Origin: Piscibacillus halophilus | Lineage (GTDB): Bacteria > Bacillota > Bacilli > Bacillales > Alkalibacillaceae | NCBI RefSeq assembly: GCF_900110685.1 | Contig: NZ_FOES01000002.1 | Span: 124,001-188,000, forward strand | Direction: 5' to 3' | Length of the DNA: 64,000 nucleotides | Part shown: positions 1 to 9,391 of the stretch, one piece after another | How the letters are laid out: every line of letters begins with the position of its first letter | How positions within the stretch are numbered: position 1 is the stretch's first letter | Notes under the pieces: generated by a model | Databases searched by the model: none | Told to the model about the DNA's origin: nothing | Seen by the model: the letters and a program-made list of their open reading frames with translations, nothing else | Translations under genes and position numbers: made by a program

Positions 1-1
1 G

Positions 2-823
2 GGCGTCTATGCACGCGTAGGAATGGGGCCTAATAAAATTTTAGCTAAAATCGCATGTGATGCCTTTGCTAAAAAGAACGAAAATGGCATGTTTTATCTT
101 TCCCACGACAATATGAAAGACACGATGTGGCACCTTCCAGTTGGAAAGATGTTTGGAGTTGGAAGTCGTATGGAGCGCCATTTTGCACGAATGGGAATCC
201 AAACCATCGGAGACTTGGCCGTGTACCCTGTTCATTATTTAAAGAAACGCTGGGGAATTAATGGCGAGGTTTTATCCAATATTGCCAACGGAATTGATTA
301 TTCACCTGTTAAAACAGAAACCCATAACAAGCAGAAAGCCGTTGGACACCACATGACATTACCAAGAGACTATGAAACCTTAGAGGATATCAAAATTGTG
401 TTATTAGAACTGTGCGAAGAAGTGGCTAAACGAGCAAGAGCTAAAAACTACCGTGGTCACACATTATCACTAGGTTTACGTGGTGCTAACTTCGATCTCC
501 CAACAGGATTTCACCGGCAAATTAAACTAACCTCCCCAACTAATTATGGGATGGATTTGTTTCATGCCGCCTTACAATTATTAAGTAAACATTGGGATGG
601 GCTACCTGTACGTAGTGTAGGCGTGACATTGTCTCAACTTCAATCGGCAGATGTTTATCAACTCAGCCTTTTTAACCCATCAGTCGAAAAAGATCAATTA
701 AGCAAAGCAATGGACGATATCCGCAAAAAATTTGGTCATACCGCGATTGTCAGGGCTTCTTCTTTAAATAAAGCTGGTCAAGTGTTTGATCGCGCTCAAA
801 AAATTGGTGGACATTATAAATAA
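2..823 (+). CDS. uvrX: UvrX-type Y-family DNA polymerase (5' part cut off by window)
   Basis: This is the C-terminal ~273 residues of a UV-damage-repair / translesion DNA polymerase. The frame is open from base 2, so the ATG at 23 is internal. The text around it, ARVGMGPNKILAKIACD, is the Y-family block that follows the palm domain, so the catalytic N-terminal ~140 residues lie outside the window. A helix-hairpin-helix thumb (VGSRMERHFARMGIQTIGDL) and little-finger domain follow, with a likely sliding-clamp motif QLSLF near the end. The downstream yolD gene begins 12 bases after the stop, the usual uvrX-yolD pair. Its promoter and any LexA box are upstream and not visible. The Y-family call is near certain; UvrX rather than DinB rests on the YolD neighbour and sequence style. 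Confidence 0.9.
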   Translation, partial: GVYARVGMGPNKILAKIACDAFAKKNENGMFYLSHDNMKDTMWHLPVGKMFGVGSRMERHFARMGIQTIGDLAVYPVHYLKKRWGINGEVLSNIANGIDYSPVKTETHNKQKAVGHHMTLPRDYETLEDIKIVLLELCEEVAKRARAKNYRGHTLSLGLRGANFDLPTGFHRQIKLTSPTNYGMDLFHAALQLLSKHWDGLPVRSVGVTLSQLQSADVYQLSLFNPSVEKDQLSKAMDDIRKKFGHTAIVRASSLNKAGQVFDRAQKIGGHYK

Positions 824-835
824 GGAGGACTCATC

Positions 836-1177
836 ATGAATCCGAACAAATTAACTCATGGACACAACTTACTTTGGGAATCAAGTCGCATGATGCTTCC
901 TGAACATAAAGAACTCATCCAACAGCATCAAAAACAACTAAACCAAAAAACAAAGCCTGAGTTAGATGAACAGGAGGTAGAGTGGCTAGAGCATCAAATT
1001 CAAGAAGCCATCCGTCAACAATCCACTATACGTTTCAATTTATATAACCCTTACGAAACCCGCACTGTAGTGGGAACTATTCAAAAAGTTGATTTGCACA
1101 CTCAACAACTCAAATTACTAACACCCCAAGGGGATATAGAGTGGTTTTCGTTAAGCGATCTTGTTAGTATTCAATAA
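836..1177 (+). CDS. YolD-like protein
   Basis: A 113-residue protein of the YolD-like family, encoded just after uvrX; its Shine-Dalgarno AAGGAGGA overlaps the uvrX stop codon, so the two are probably translated together. The C-terminal half (VGTIQKVDLHTQQLKLL, then GDIEWFSLSDLVSI) resembles the small beta-barrel seen in this family; a glutamine- and lysine-rich helical segment precedes it. YolD-like proteins are usually paired with Y-family polymerases and are thought to be accessory factors like UmuD; this role is inferred from the family, not seen in the sequence. The next 108 bases hold nothing I recognise. Confidence 0.88.
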   Translation: MNPNKLTHGHNLLWESSRMMLPEHKELIQQHQKQLNQKTKPELDEQEVEWLEHQIQEAIRQQSTIRFNLYNPYETRTVVGTIQKVDLHTQQLKLLTPQGDIEWFSLSDLVSIQ

Positions 1178-1285
1178 AAAGGAATTAAGAAAACATCCTC
1201 AATAAATGCTCTAATTTCATCAAATTTTTCTACAAAAGGAATTTTCTAAATACCTTATTCTCAAAACCCTTATGAGACAAACAAG

Positions 1286-2128
1286 CTAAACCCTTGTTTT
1301 AAAATGATCGACCATTTTAGTGAACTCCTCTTTCTCTTCTAGGAATGGAAAATGGCTACTCTTGTCAAAAACATACAGGATTGAATTCGGTACAAGCTGT
1401 TGAATTTCTTGTGAAAATATAAGCGGACATTGCGAATCATGTTTTCCACAAAAAACAAATGTCGAAGTAGATATTTCAGACAATTGATCTCTGATATCAT
1501 AATCTGGTAGTTCTTCAAATGAATAATAATCCAATCGCTTTTGAACCACTCGACCACTACTCGGTTTTGAAAAATATTCATCAAATCGACTTGGGTCATA
1601 CAATGACATCGCTGTCCATTCTCTTGCTACTTGCTTTCTTTTTTCTTGCGTAGTTTCATTTGATTTAAGTATTGAAAAAATCTCTTTAAGCCTTTCATTC
1701 TTGGGATTTAAACGGCAGTAAATACTGTCTTCGTGGTTCATATAATCATATGTAGCCGTAGCTCCCCCAACTAATAAACGCTTCAAAGAATGTGAGTGAT
1801 TGATCCCATAAACCAAGCCTAACATTCCACCTGTTGAATTACCTGCAAAGCTCCATTCTTTTATACCTAAGGCTTCTCGTATGGCTTCTAAATCCCTCAC
1901 CGTTTCCTGCATACTTAGTTCTTCTTTTTTAACAACTTTACTTGAGTTTCCCGCTTCTTTTAAATTTACAAGATAAACACGAAATGCATCTAAAAACATG
2001 TCCGCGAAATAATTCCCCCGTTCATTGAACTCACTATATAAATGAGTGACGCACAATGGTTCTCCATTACCTGAAACAAATATTTCAAATTCGCCTCTGT
2101 CTGTGTTAACAAACATTTGCTCCCACAT
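1286..2128 (-). CDS. alpha/beta hydrolase
   Basis: A 280-residue alpha/beta-hydrolase-fold protein. The nucleophile elbow GNSTGG puts the catalytic serine at residue 98; the acid is probably Asp231 (FCGKHDSQCP) and the base His259 (DKSSHFPF), in the canonical order. The start is ATG with a strong GGGGGGAG ribosome site. The gene stands alone: the uvrX-yolD pair converges on it from one side, and a 310-base gap with a terminator lies on the other. It resembles proline-iminopeptidase-like or ester hydrolases, but nothing here defines a substrate. A TATAAT-like box (reverse of 2185-2190) lies about 60 bases upstream. Confidence 0.8.
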   Translation of the reverse strand: MWEQMFVNTDRGEFEIFVSGNGEPLCVTHLYSEFNERGNYFADMFLDAFRVYLVNLKEAGNSSKVVKKEELSMQETVRDLEAIREALGIKEWSFAGNSTGGMLGLVYGINHSHSLKRLLVGGATATYDYMNHEDSIYCRLNPKNERLKEIFSILKSNETTQEKRKQVAREWTAMSLYDPSRFDEYFSKPSSGRVVQKRLDYYSFEELPDYDIRDQLSEISTSTFVFCGKHDSQCPLIFSQEIQQLVPNSILYVFDKSSHFPFLEEKEEFTKMVDHFKTRV

Positions 2129-2438
2129 ATTTCTCCCCCCTCAATACTACTTTTCGTTATTCATCACCTTATCCGTTGGCCTTCATTATATAAAATGGAT
2201 GAGTATTTACATCTAAACATAGCCATTCTTTCCTATAAAATAAATTCGATATCCTACATGGAATTCCCTGTAATTAGAGCAAGAATTTAGTGCTAGATAC
2301 TAGAGCTTCTCCACTCACTCACCCAATGCTAAACACAAATTATCTAGATCATCAAAAAAGACGTTAACCCTTTATGGATTAACGTCTATGTTCTAGATAA
2401 GTAATCATTAACTACTCTAATCAAAAATTTTATCAACC
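2129..2438. other. 310-base intergenic gap
   Basis: No gene is supported here. It holds a possible -10 for the alpha/beta hydrolase (reverse strand, 2185-2190) and the terminator of the metallo-hydrolase gene (2353-2387). The rest is AT-rich sequence with no open frame of note. Confidence 0.6.
2353..2387 (-). terminator. intrinsic terminator of the MBL hydrolase gene
   Basis: On the minus strand, arms AGACGTTAA (2379-2387) and TTAACGTCT (2359-2367) enclose an 11-base loop and are followed by a run of T (2354-2359). It lies about 50 bases past the stop of the metallo-hydrolase gene. Confidence 0.8.
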
Positions 2439-3413
2439 CTACATATCACTTGTGACTTTATGGCGTGCAATAAAACGAGTGGGGCCCTCTTGGTCTAATT
2501 CAGTGATTTTCCCGAGAGAACATAAGTAATCTAACTGGCCAACCGTTTCAGACATGGTTAATCCGAACTGTGACTGATAATGCTTTGGAAATAGATACTG
2601 ACAAATTTCAAATGGTGTTGCAGGTGAATGACGAATATAATCTAATACTTTTTTCGAACGTTTCTCCTGCTTTGCTAACCGTTCTATAATTAAATCTCGA
2701 TGATCAGAAAAAATGTCGCCATGGCCTGGATAAATGTTTGAAAAAGTATAACCTAATACTTTTTTCATCGATTCCCGATATTTTAATAATGGCTTTGGAC
2801 GTTCTTCTCCCTTATTCATTGGAGGTTCTAATAATGGGTTAGACGAAATATGTTTTAATAAGAAATCACCTGCTAAGAACTCGTTTGTCTCGTTATGATA
2901 AAAGGATAGATGGCTTTCCGCATGACCAGGTGTTCCTAGTGTCACAAATCCGTCTAAACCTGGTACCTCATCTCCCTCTGTCAACACATCCGTTAGCTCG
3001 CTAGTCGTTGTAAATGCGAGTGTGTTTTGAAGCGTTTTCTCCATATTTCGAAAACGTTCAGGGACTCCCCATCTAAAATATAAGTCATTAAAAAAGTTTA
3101 AGTAATGGTTGATATACTTCTCATCACGTGTTAACCACTTATGAACTAAGAGATGGCCATATATGGCATCCACATGATCTAATCGACCAACTAATCCTAT
3201 GTGGTCTGGGTGATGATGAGTTAAAACAATTTGGCCAATATCTTCAGGGGCTAAATTTATATTTTTTAATTGCTCCTTGAAAGAGGTCCAAGCTTCATTT
3301 GTATGAACCCCTGCATCTATTAGTGTCACGGTATCATTTTTAACAATATAAGCATGAACATCACCTACTGGATAGGGCGTAGGAAGTGTTATTTGGTGAA
3401 TCTCATTAGTCAT
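2439..3413 (-). CDS. MBL-fold metallo-hydrolase (YqjP-like)
   Basis: A 324-residue metallo-beta-lactamase-fold hydrolase. The metal-binding motif HxHxDH is intact (H66, H68, D70, H71 in LTHHHPDHIGL), followed by further ligands in GTPGHAESH, GDFLL and IYPGHGD. The C-terminal ~70 residues form a winged-helix-like extension typical of the YqjP/LACTB2-type branch. ATG is preceded by GGAGG at good spacing. The neighbour upstream, the M20 hydrolase, corresponds to B. subtilis YqjN, which also sits near YqjP. A palindrome between a TATAAT box and the ribosome site (3428-3451) suggests repression by a TetR-type regulator encoded elsewhere. The substrate is unknown. Confidence 0.85.
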   Translation of the reverse strand: MTNEIHQITLPTPYPVGDVHAYIVKNDTVTLIDAGVHTNEAWTSFKEQLKNINLAPEDIGQIVLTHHHPDHIGLVGRLDHVDAIYGHLLVHKWLTRDEKYINHYLNFFNDLYFRWGVPERFRNMEKTLQNTLAFTTTSELTDVLTEGDEVPGLDGFVTLGTPGHAESHLSFYHNETNEFLAGDFLLKHISSNPLLEPPMNKGEERPKPLLKYRESMKKVLGYTFSNIYPGHGDIFSDHRDLIIERLAKQEKRSKKVLDYIRHSPATPFEICQYLFPKHYQSQFGLTMSETVGQLDYLCSLGKITELDQEGPTRFIARHKVTSDM

Positions 3414-3427
3414 TAAAACGCCTCCAT

Positions 3428-3451
3428 AAAACTGAATAGTTATTCAGTTTT
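3428..3451. promoter_or_regulatory. palindromic operator, TetR-regulator style, after a TATAAT -10 box
   Basis: Two perfect 11-base arms (AAAACTGAATA / TATTCAGTTTT) separated by 2 bases lie just downstream of a TATAAT box (reverse strand, about 3453-3458) and upstream of the GGAGG of the metallo-hydrolase gene. This position fits an operator that blocks transcription start. TGAATA..TATTCA half-sites are common for TetR-family repressors; no such regulator is encoded in the window. Confidence 0.65.
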
Positions 3452-3485
3452 ATTATACTACAAAAATAGTTATTTAACATGGCGA

Positions 3486-5123
3486 TTAATGATTTTCAAA
3501 TGTAAATTTGATTGCTTCAGATAAAATATGTGGTAATTCACCAAAAGAAAAGTCAACGTTTAAGCGTTCCGTCCACTGATGTGCATCTTTTCCAATGGGA
3601 CCGATGTTGATCGACGGAACAACCAGCTCTTCCTCAAGGTATTTCAAAAAGGAATCTCCATTGTTCTTTAAAGGCATTTGTCGATACAATTCATCAAGGT
3701 TTTCTTTTGAATTGTTATCTTCTCCAATAAAACTTAAATCTGAAATACCATTAAAATATTGGATCGTTTTAACCTGATGTTGACCTTCCCTTTCCATTAA
3801 TTGAGTGACATGTTGACCAACTGAGTTAACTAATGGATGTGAATGACTCGTCACTGCCGGATAATATGGAGGACTATAAAACAACACCATCATTGGAGCC
3901 AAATCTTTACACAAATAAGCTAAATCTTGTACAAGAAGGGTACTAAAGTCTCGATCCCCCTGTTCTCTTTCATTGACGAGTGCCTCACGCCTTCTTGCAA
4001 CCTCTACTTCGCCATGGCGTTTCACCGCTTCCTGATATAACGTATCATAGTCTAATAGTTTAATATCAAAAGAGGTAGAAATATTAGAGTGACTTAAATC
4101 AGCATAAACGCTCGCTTGCCTACTAATATGTGACTCTATTTGTAATTTTGTTTGCTCCATAATTTTATGTAACTTCTCAGAGATTTCTTTGACGGAGCGG
4201 TTCATTAAAAGAATATTATACATAGAAACTGCGGTTAATGGCGTTTGAACTGAGTAATTTTCTTTTAAGTCTCTGTTCATTAAACTAATTGGAGGAGGGG
4301 TCACTTCCTCTCCTACTTTTTCCATTAATTCTTCACTTAGCTCTAAGTTGATATTTAAGTAACTCAACATTAAATTAGCATTGAGGCCATTGAATGGTTC
4401 TCCAACGTGTGTCTCTTTTCCGTAACATAAGAAGCCAGGTAATACTTTTCCTAAAGAACCTGTGTAAATATACATCTGCTCATCTTGAGGAAATTGGCGA
4501 AACATCGGCTCACTGTTAACACATAAAATAAATTCTAGGTTCTCTTTTTCTTTTATTTGATTAACCGTGTGTCTAGCCTTTAGCATACCAGCAGAATTAA
4601 CTTCTTCATCCGGAACAAGCAACAATAATATGTTCCCATCCCATTCGCCAGCCATCGCTTTTTCAACCATTGATAAATGAAGAGTTGTCCCAGCCTTCAT
4701 GTCCATTGTCCCACGACCAAACAGCCATTCTTGAGAATCGTTTAGATCATTTAGGACATCTTCTGGTAAAGATTGAGAATCGTTCCTTAATTGTTCAGTT
4801 AATTCTTTAGGGTTAAAGGCTAAATCTTGTAATGAACCATAGTCTTCAACACCTACTACATCAATATGACTTAACAAAATAATCGTCTTTTTAGTATCTC
4901 GTTTTCCTCTAACCAAAGCTGTTAATAACTTTCGGCCGTCACTTAATTGATCGGTTTGTAAGTACTGAGGATATTCTTTAAAGTAAGGGTAATCTTGAAG
5001 AACCTTCTCAACGTGCTCAATAATGGCTACTTCCCCTTCTTCACCAGATATACTCTTGAATTGAACTAATTGGCATAAACTGTTCACTAACTCCTCTTTC
5101 GTCTGCCATTTCAAAGTCATCAC
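3486..5123 (-). CDS. M20-family hydrolase, RocB/YqjN-like
   Basis: A 545-residue zinc hydrolase of the M20 peptidase family, the length and style of RocB and its paralogue YqjN. Metal-binding segments are visible: LLSHIDVVG (His), GRGTMDMKAG (Asp) and VPDEEVNSAGM (catalytic Glu pair). RocB belongs to arginine use, but its exact reaction is not settled, and YqjN is known only as a putative amino-acid-degrading hydrolase, so no substrate is claimed. The start is a GTG with an ATG one codon later; GGAG lies too close to either for the start to be certain. The gap to the metallo-hydrolase downstream is 72 bases and carries that gene's own promoter and operator, so the two are probably separate units. 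Confidence 0.82.
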   Translation of the reverse strand: MMTLKWQTKEELVNSLCQLVQFKSISGEEGEVAIIEHVEKVLQDYPYFKEYPQYLQTDQLSDGRKLLTALVRGKRDTKKTIILLSHIDVVGVEDYGSLQDLAFNPKELTEQLRNDSQSLPEDVLNDLNDSQEWLFGRGTMDMKAGTTLHLSMVEKAMAGEWDGNILLLLVPDEEVNSAGMLKARHTVNQIKEKENLEFILCVNSEPMFRQFPQDEQMYIYTGSLGKVLPGFLCYGKETHVGEPFNGLNANLMLSYLNINLELSEELMEKVGEEVTPPPISLMNRDLKENYSVQTPLTAVSMYNILLMNRSVKEISEKLHKIMEQTKLQIESHISRQASVYADLSHSNISTSFDIKLLDYDTLYQEAVKRHGEVEVARRREALVNEREQGDRDFSTLLVQDLAYLCKDLAPMMVLFYSPPYYPAVTSHSHPLVNSVGQHVTQLMEREGQHQVKTIQYFNGISDLSFIGEDNNSKENLDELYRQMPLKNNGDSFLKYLEEELVVPSINIGPIGKDAHQWTERLNVDFSFGELPHILSEAIKFTFENH

Positions 5124-5286
5124 TCCATTTCAATAAAGTTTCAAAAAATAGGGCTATAACTAGTTTGACTTTTCATGATTTATACACCACAATCATAACA
5201 GAAATAACAGGAATTAAAGTTCGTTTATCGTATTAAATATTTAATAACAACTGTTCAGTTGATGGAAAAAGAGGTGGCTACTTACT

Positions 5287-6003
5287 ATGAAAATATTTGC
5301 TCACCGTGGTGCTAGCCGTTACGCACCAGAAAATACATTACCAGCCTTTGAGCTTGCTTATGAATTAGGTGCAGATGGTATAGAGCTTGATGTGCAGTTA
5401 ACCAAAGATTTAGTGCCAGTCATTATACATGACGAAAACATTAGAAGAACAACTAACGGAACTGGCTTTGTTCAAAATTATACTTTAGAAGAATTACAAG
5501 AATTTGACGCGGGATATTGGTTTTCTAAACACTATTTACATACACCGATCATGTCTTTAAAGGAATTCTTTCAATGGGTTCAGGACAAGGATCTATTAGT
5601 TAATATTGAATTAAAAACAAATGTGATTGAGTACCCTACAATTGAAAGGCGTGTCATGGACTTAATATTGGAATATAACATGATACACCGAACCATCATT
5701 TCAAGTTTTAATCCATATACCATTCAAAGGGTTCGTGACCTTAACTCGGACATAGAGCTAGCCTGGTTAACCAAAATTCAAGTACGTAAAATCGATCAAT
5801 ATCTCAAAGAATTGGGTGCTAATACCATCCATATCAAGTCTCGTTTATTATCGTCTAAAATGGTTAAATGTTTATTAGATCAACAGATTCCATTCCGTGT
5901 TTATACAGTAAATCGCGTGAGCTTAGGACGAAAATGTGTCACAATGGAGGCGGATGGATTATTTACGGATATTCCAGATATTATGAAAGTAAAAACACAA
6001 TAG
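5287..6003 (+). CDS. glycerophosphodiester phosphodiesterase
   Basis: A 238-residue GDPD-family enzyme that cleaves glycerophosphodiesters to glycerol-3-phosphate and an alcohol. The catalytic pair HRG (H6, R7), the metal site [10 protein letters not shown] and the second histidine in VIIHD are in place, followed by a TIM barrel ending in [19 protein letters not shown]. There is no signal peptide, so it probably acts in the cytoplasm on lipid breakdown products. The ribosome site AAAGAGGTGG precedes ATG. namA follows 20 bases after the stop, suggesting co-transcription. Confidence 0.9.
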   Translation: MKIFAHRGASRYAPENTLPAFELAYELGADGIELDVQLTKDLVPVIIHDENIRRTTNGTGFVQNYTLEELQEFDAGYWFSKHYLHTPIMSLKEFFQWVQDKDLLVNIELKTNVIEYPTIERRVMDLILEYNMIHRTIISSFNPYTIQRVRDLNSDIELAWLTKIQVRKIDQYLKELGANTIHIKSRLLSSKMVKCLLDQQIPFRVYTVNRVSLGRKCVTMEADGLFTDIPDIMKVKTQ

Positions 6004-6023
6004 AAAAGGCAGGGATTCTTATA

Positions 6024-7043
6024 ATGAACACGAAACTTTTCGAACCTATTAAAATACAAAATGTAGAACTTAAAAACAGAATTGTGATGTCGCCAATGTG
6101 TATGTATTCTTGTTTTGAACAAGATGGTAAGATTACACCATTTCATATAACTCATTATGAGAGCCGTGCTGCTGGGCAAGCTGGATTAGTTATATTGGAA
6201 GCGTCAGCCGTGCAGCCTGAAGGTCGAATCTCAGCAGAAGATCTAGGAATATGGTCCGATGAACATATCGAAGGATTAATAACTGTCAATGAAAGAATTC
6301 ATGCTCACGGTTCAAAGAGTGGAATTCAACTCGCACATGCAGGAAGAAAAGCAACTGTCAAAGAGGATATTTTTGCTCCAAGTGCAATTCCTTTTAATGA
6401 TCAATTTAAAACACCAAACGAAATGACGACTAATCAAATACATGAAACGGTTCATGCATTTAAAGACGCTGCAAGACGAGCAAAAGAAGCTAATTTTGAT
6501 CTCGTTGAAATTCATGCAGCGCATGGATATCTCATTAATCAATTCCTATCACCATTAACGAATAAACGTAAAGATGAGTATGGTGGATCTCGTGATAATC
6601 GATATCGCCTACTTAAAGAAGTTATTGAGGTGGTAAAAGAAGAATTTGACGGACCAATATTTGTTCGGATTTCAGCATCCGAGTATCAAGATGAAGGTAA
6701 TCAGATGGATGATTTTATTTACTTCGCAGAGCAAATGAAAAAACAGAATATTGACCTTATTGATTGTAGTTCTGGTGGCGTTGTACCTGCTCGTATTAAA
6801 ACATTTCCAGGCTACCAAGTTGGCTATGCTGAAACAATCAAAAAAGAAGCAGGTATTAAAACTGGAGCTGTTGGAATGATTACGACAGGGATCCAAGCTG
6901 AGGAAATTCTTCAAAACAATCGTGCGGACCTCATCTTTGTAGCTCGAGCATTTTTAAGAAACCCTTATTGGCCAAAGCAAGTAGCGGACGAATTAGGCGT
7001 CAATCTTGAAGGTCCTGAACAGTATAATCGCGGTTGGTCATGA
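6024..7043 (+). CDS. namA: NADPH dehydrogenase NamA (old yellow enzyme)
   Basis: A 339-residue FMN-dependent ene-reductase of the YqjM/NamA type, reducing activated C=C bonds with NADPH, probably in detoxification of electrophiles. The chosen start ([19 protein letters not shown]) matches YqjM, which is 338 residues; a longer open frame from 5868 overlaps the upstream gene and has no ribosome site. Signatures: SPMCMYS with the redox-tuning cysteine, [17 protein letters not shown] with the two substrate-binding histidines, and the FMN-phosphate region near the end ([15 protein letters not shown]). It is followed at 20 bases by rnz, as in a short plus-strand operon. Confidence 0.95.
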   Translation: MNTKLFEPIKIQNVELKNRIVMSPMCMYSCFEQDGKITPFHITHYESRAAGQAGLVILEASAVQPEGRISAEDLGIWSDEHIEGLITVNERIHAHGSKSGIQLAHAGRKATVKEDIFAPSAIPFNDQFKTPNEMTTNQIHETVHAFKDAARRAKEANFDLVEIHAAHGYLINQFLSPLTNKRKDEYGGSRDNRYRLLKEVIEVVKEEFDGPIFVRISASEYQDEGNQMDDFIYFAEQMKKQNIDLIDCSSGGVVPARIKTFPGYQVGYAETIKKEAGIKTGAVGMITTGIQAEEILQNNRADLIFVARAFLRNPYWPKQVADELGVNLEGPEQYNRGWS

Positions 7044-7062
7044 GATAGGAGGATAAATCAAG

Positions 7063-7989
7063 TTGGAATTAACGTTTTTAGGAACCGGTTCAGGTGTTCC
7101 ATCTAAAATGAGGAATGTATCTTCCTTAGCACTCTCTATGTTACAGGAACGGGATGAAGTTTGGTTATTTGATTGTGGAGAAGCTACTCAACATCAAATA
7201 TTACATTCATCTATCAAACCAAGAAAAATCTCAAAAATATTTATCACTCATATGCATGGGGATCACATATTTGGATTACCAGGATTGTTGAGTAGTCGTT
7301 CTTTTCAAGAAGGGTTAAATCCCGTTGAAATATATGGTCCTCCTCGATTAAAAGAATTTATTGAGATTAGCCTTAAAGTAAGTGAAACTAGGTTAAAATA
7401 TGATTTAATATTTAAATCTATTTCTCAACCAAAATTGTTTGAAGATCATCATTTATCGGTCTCTTCTATCCCATTAAAACATGGGATCCCGTCGTGTGGG
7501 TATATTATTGAGGAGAAAGATTCTGTAGGTCCCCTTCTACCTGATAAATTAAAAAGTTTAGGTGTGAAACCTGGACCCATTTATCAAAACATTAAAAATA
7601 ATGAAAAAGTTAGGTTGTCGGATGGTACTATCATTTATAGAGATGATGTGACGGGGCCACCGATTAAAGGACGAAAAGTCTCTATACTAGGTGATACACA
7701 TGCATCGGATGACATTATTGAGCATGTAGCCGATTCGGACTTGCTTATTCATGAAGCCACCTTCATCCATGAGGATCAAGAGCTAGCTCGCAAATATTTT
7801 CATTCAACAAGTCTTCAAGCTGCTCAAATAGCTAAAGAAGCAAACGTCAAACAATTAATTCTCAACCATATATCGTCTAGGTATTTGCATGAGGATTTAC
7901 AAAAAGAGCTTAAACAAATTAAGCAAACCTTCCCTAACACAATATATGCTGAAGATTTATCTTCATATACGATTCAAAAGGAGGGGTGA
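7063..7989 (+). CDS. rnz: ribonuclease Z
   Basis: A 308-residue tRNA 3' endonuclease of the beta-CASP-free metallo-beta-lactamase family that removes 3' trailers from CCA-less tRNA precursors. The zinc motif THMHGDH gives H63, H65, D67, H68; later ligands appear in ILGDTHASD and LILNHISSRY. The start is TTG, supported by AGGAGG ten bases upstream (7047-7052) and by alignment of MELTFLGTGSGVPSK with the family start. The stop codon overlaps the GTG start of the aldehyde dehydrogenase. Confidence 0.95.
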   Translation: MELTFLGTGSGVPSKMRNVSSLALSMLQERDEVWLFDCGEATQHQILHSSIKPRKISKIFITHMHGDHIFGLPGLLSSRSFQEGLNPVEIYGPPRLKEFIEISLKVSETRLKYDLIFKSISQPKLFEDHHLSVSSIPLKHGIPSCGYIIEEKDSVGPLLPDKLKSLGVKPGPIYQNIKNNEKVRLSDGTIIYRDDVTGPPIKGRKVSILGDTHASDDIIEHVADSDLLIHEATFIHEDQELARKYFHSTSLQAAQIAKEANVKQLILNHISSRYLHEDLQKELKQIKQTFPNTIYAEDLSSYTIQKEG

Positions 7990-9362
7990 CCTTGTCTAAT
8001 TTTCATGACTTAGTTCAAAATCAGAAAGAAATGTTTCATGCCGGTAAAACGATGACGTATACTTATCGGATCCATCAGCTACAAAAGCTTCAAGAAATGC
8101 TTAATCGTTATGAACCTCGTATATACGAGTCATTACACAAAGATTTAAATAAATCGACTTATGAGGTGTTAACGACTGAGTTCGGATTTTTACAACAAGA
8201 AATTAATTACACCATTAAGCATTTAAGAGAATGGATGCAGCCTAAAAAGGTAAAAACACCTAACTCTCATAAGGGAGCCAAAAGCTTAATTTATAAGCAG
8301 CCCTATGGTGTTACATTAATTATTAGTCCTTGGAACTATCCTTTAAACTTAGCTTTATCCCCATTAATTGGGGCTATCGCAGCAGGTAATACAGCAATTA
8401 TAAAACCTTCAGAATTAACACCTTACACAAGTGATTTACTTGAAGAAATGATTAAGGAAACGTTTGAAGAGAAATACATCACAGTTATTCAAGGTGACCG
8501 TGAAGTCAGTCAACAACTTTTAGATCTACCATTTGATTATATTTTCTTTACAGGAAGTGTGCCTGTAGGGAAAATTGTCATGGAGAAAGCAAGTCAACAA
8601 TTAATTCCTCTCACCCTAGAGCTAGGTGGAAAAAGCCCTTGTATCGTAGATCGAGATGCAAAGATTGAATATGCGGCAAGACGAATCGTTTGGGGAAAAT
8701 TCGTCAACGCAGGTCAAACATGTGTCGCACCTGATTATTTATTAGTACAAGAATCGATTAAACAGAAATTATTAGATCAGATTAAAATAGAAATCGAGAA
8801 AATGTACACCTCTAATCCTATGGAAAGTGGAGAATACACTAAAATCATTAATAAAAATCATTTTGATCGATTGGTGAATTATTTTGATGAGGGTGAGATT
8901 CATTACGGAGGGGAATCAGATCGAACTAATCAGTTAATTAATCCAACCATTATTGATCAAGTTAATTGGGGTTCAAAAATTATGCAGGAAGAAATCTTCG
9001 GTCCCCTATTACCTGTATTAACATTTGATAAGCTTGAAGAAGTCCACGATCATATTGAGCATTCAAGGAATCCATTAGCTCTCTATTATTTCTCAGAAAA
9101 CGAGAAGAACCAGGAATGGGTAATCAGAAACCTATCATTTGGCGGTGGATGTATTAATGATACGATGATGCATTTAGGAAATAATCAACTACCTTTTGGG
9201 GGGATCGGAACTAGTGGTATAGGAAAATATCATGGAAAGTATAGTTTTGATACATTTACTCATGAGAAAAGTGTATTAAAACAAACTACTGCCTTTGATC
9301 TTGCGTTCCGATATCCGAATTCAAAAATGGGAAGAAAAATTTTAAAGAAATTATTTAAATAA
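7986..9362 (+). CDS. aldehyde dehydrogenase (class 3 type, YwdH-like)
   Basis: A 458-residue NAD(P)-dependent aldehyde dehydrogenase. The general base lies in TLELGGKSP and the catalytic cysteine in NAGQTCVAPD; the cofactor fold is marked by FFTGSVPVGK. Length and the C-terminal basic helix resemble fatty-aldehyde (class 3) enzymes, suggesting long-chain aldehyde substrates, which is inference. It starts at a GTG overlapping the rnz stop by four bases (GTGA), so translation is coupled; a TTG two codons later is the other option. A strong hairpin terminator follows at once. Confidence 0.9.
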   Translation: MTLSNFHDLVQNQKEMFHAGKTMTYTYRIHQLQKLQEMLNRYEPRIYESLHKDLNKSTYEVLTTEFGFLQQEINYTIKHLREWMQPKKVKTPNSHKGAKSLIYKQPYGVTLIISPWNYPLNLALSPLIGAIAAGNTAIIKPSELTPYTSDLLEEMIKETFEEKYITVIQGDREVSQQLLDLPFDYIFFTGSVPVGKIVMEKASQQLIPLTLELGGKSPCIVDRDAKIEYAARRIVWGKFVNAGQTCVAPDYLLVQESIKQKLLDQIKIEIEKMYTSNPMESGEYTKIINKNHFDRLVNYFDEGEIHYGGESDRTNQLINPTIIDQVNWGSKIMQEEIFGPLLPVLTFDKLEEVHDHIEHSRNPLALYYFSENEKNQEWVIRNLSFGGGCINDTMMHLGNNQLPFGGIGTSGIGKYHGKYSFDTFTHEKSVLKQTTAFDLAFRYPNSKMGRKILKKLFK

Positions 9363-9391
9363 GGAAGCGATCATGAATCGCTTCCTTTTTC
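9361..9391. terminator. terminator between convergent aldehyde dehydrogenase and polYA
   Basis: Arms AAGGAAGCGAT (9361-9371) and ATCGCTTCCTT (9377-9387) with a 5-base loop and a T run to 9390. The T run serves the plus strand; the hairpin also overlaps the last codons of polYA on the minus strand. Confidence 0.85.
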
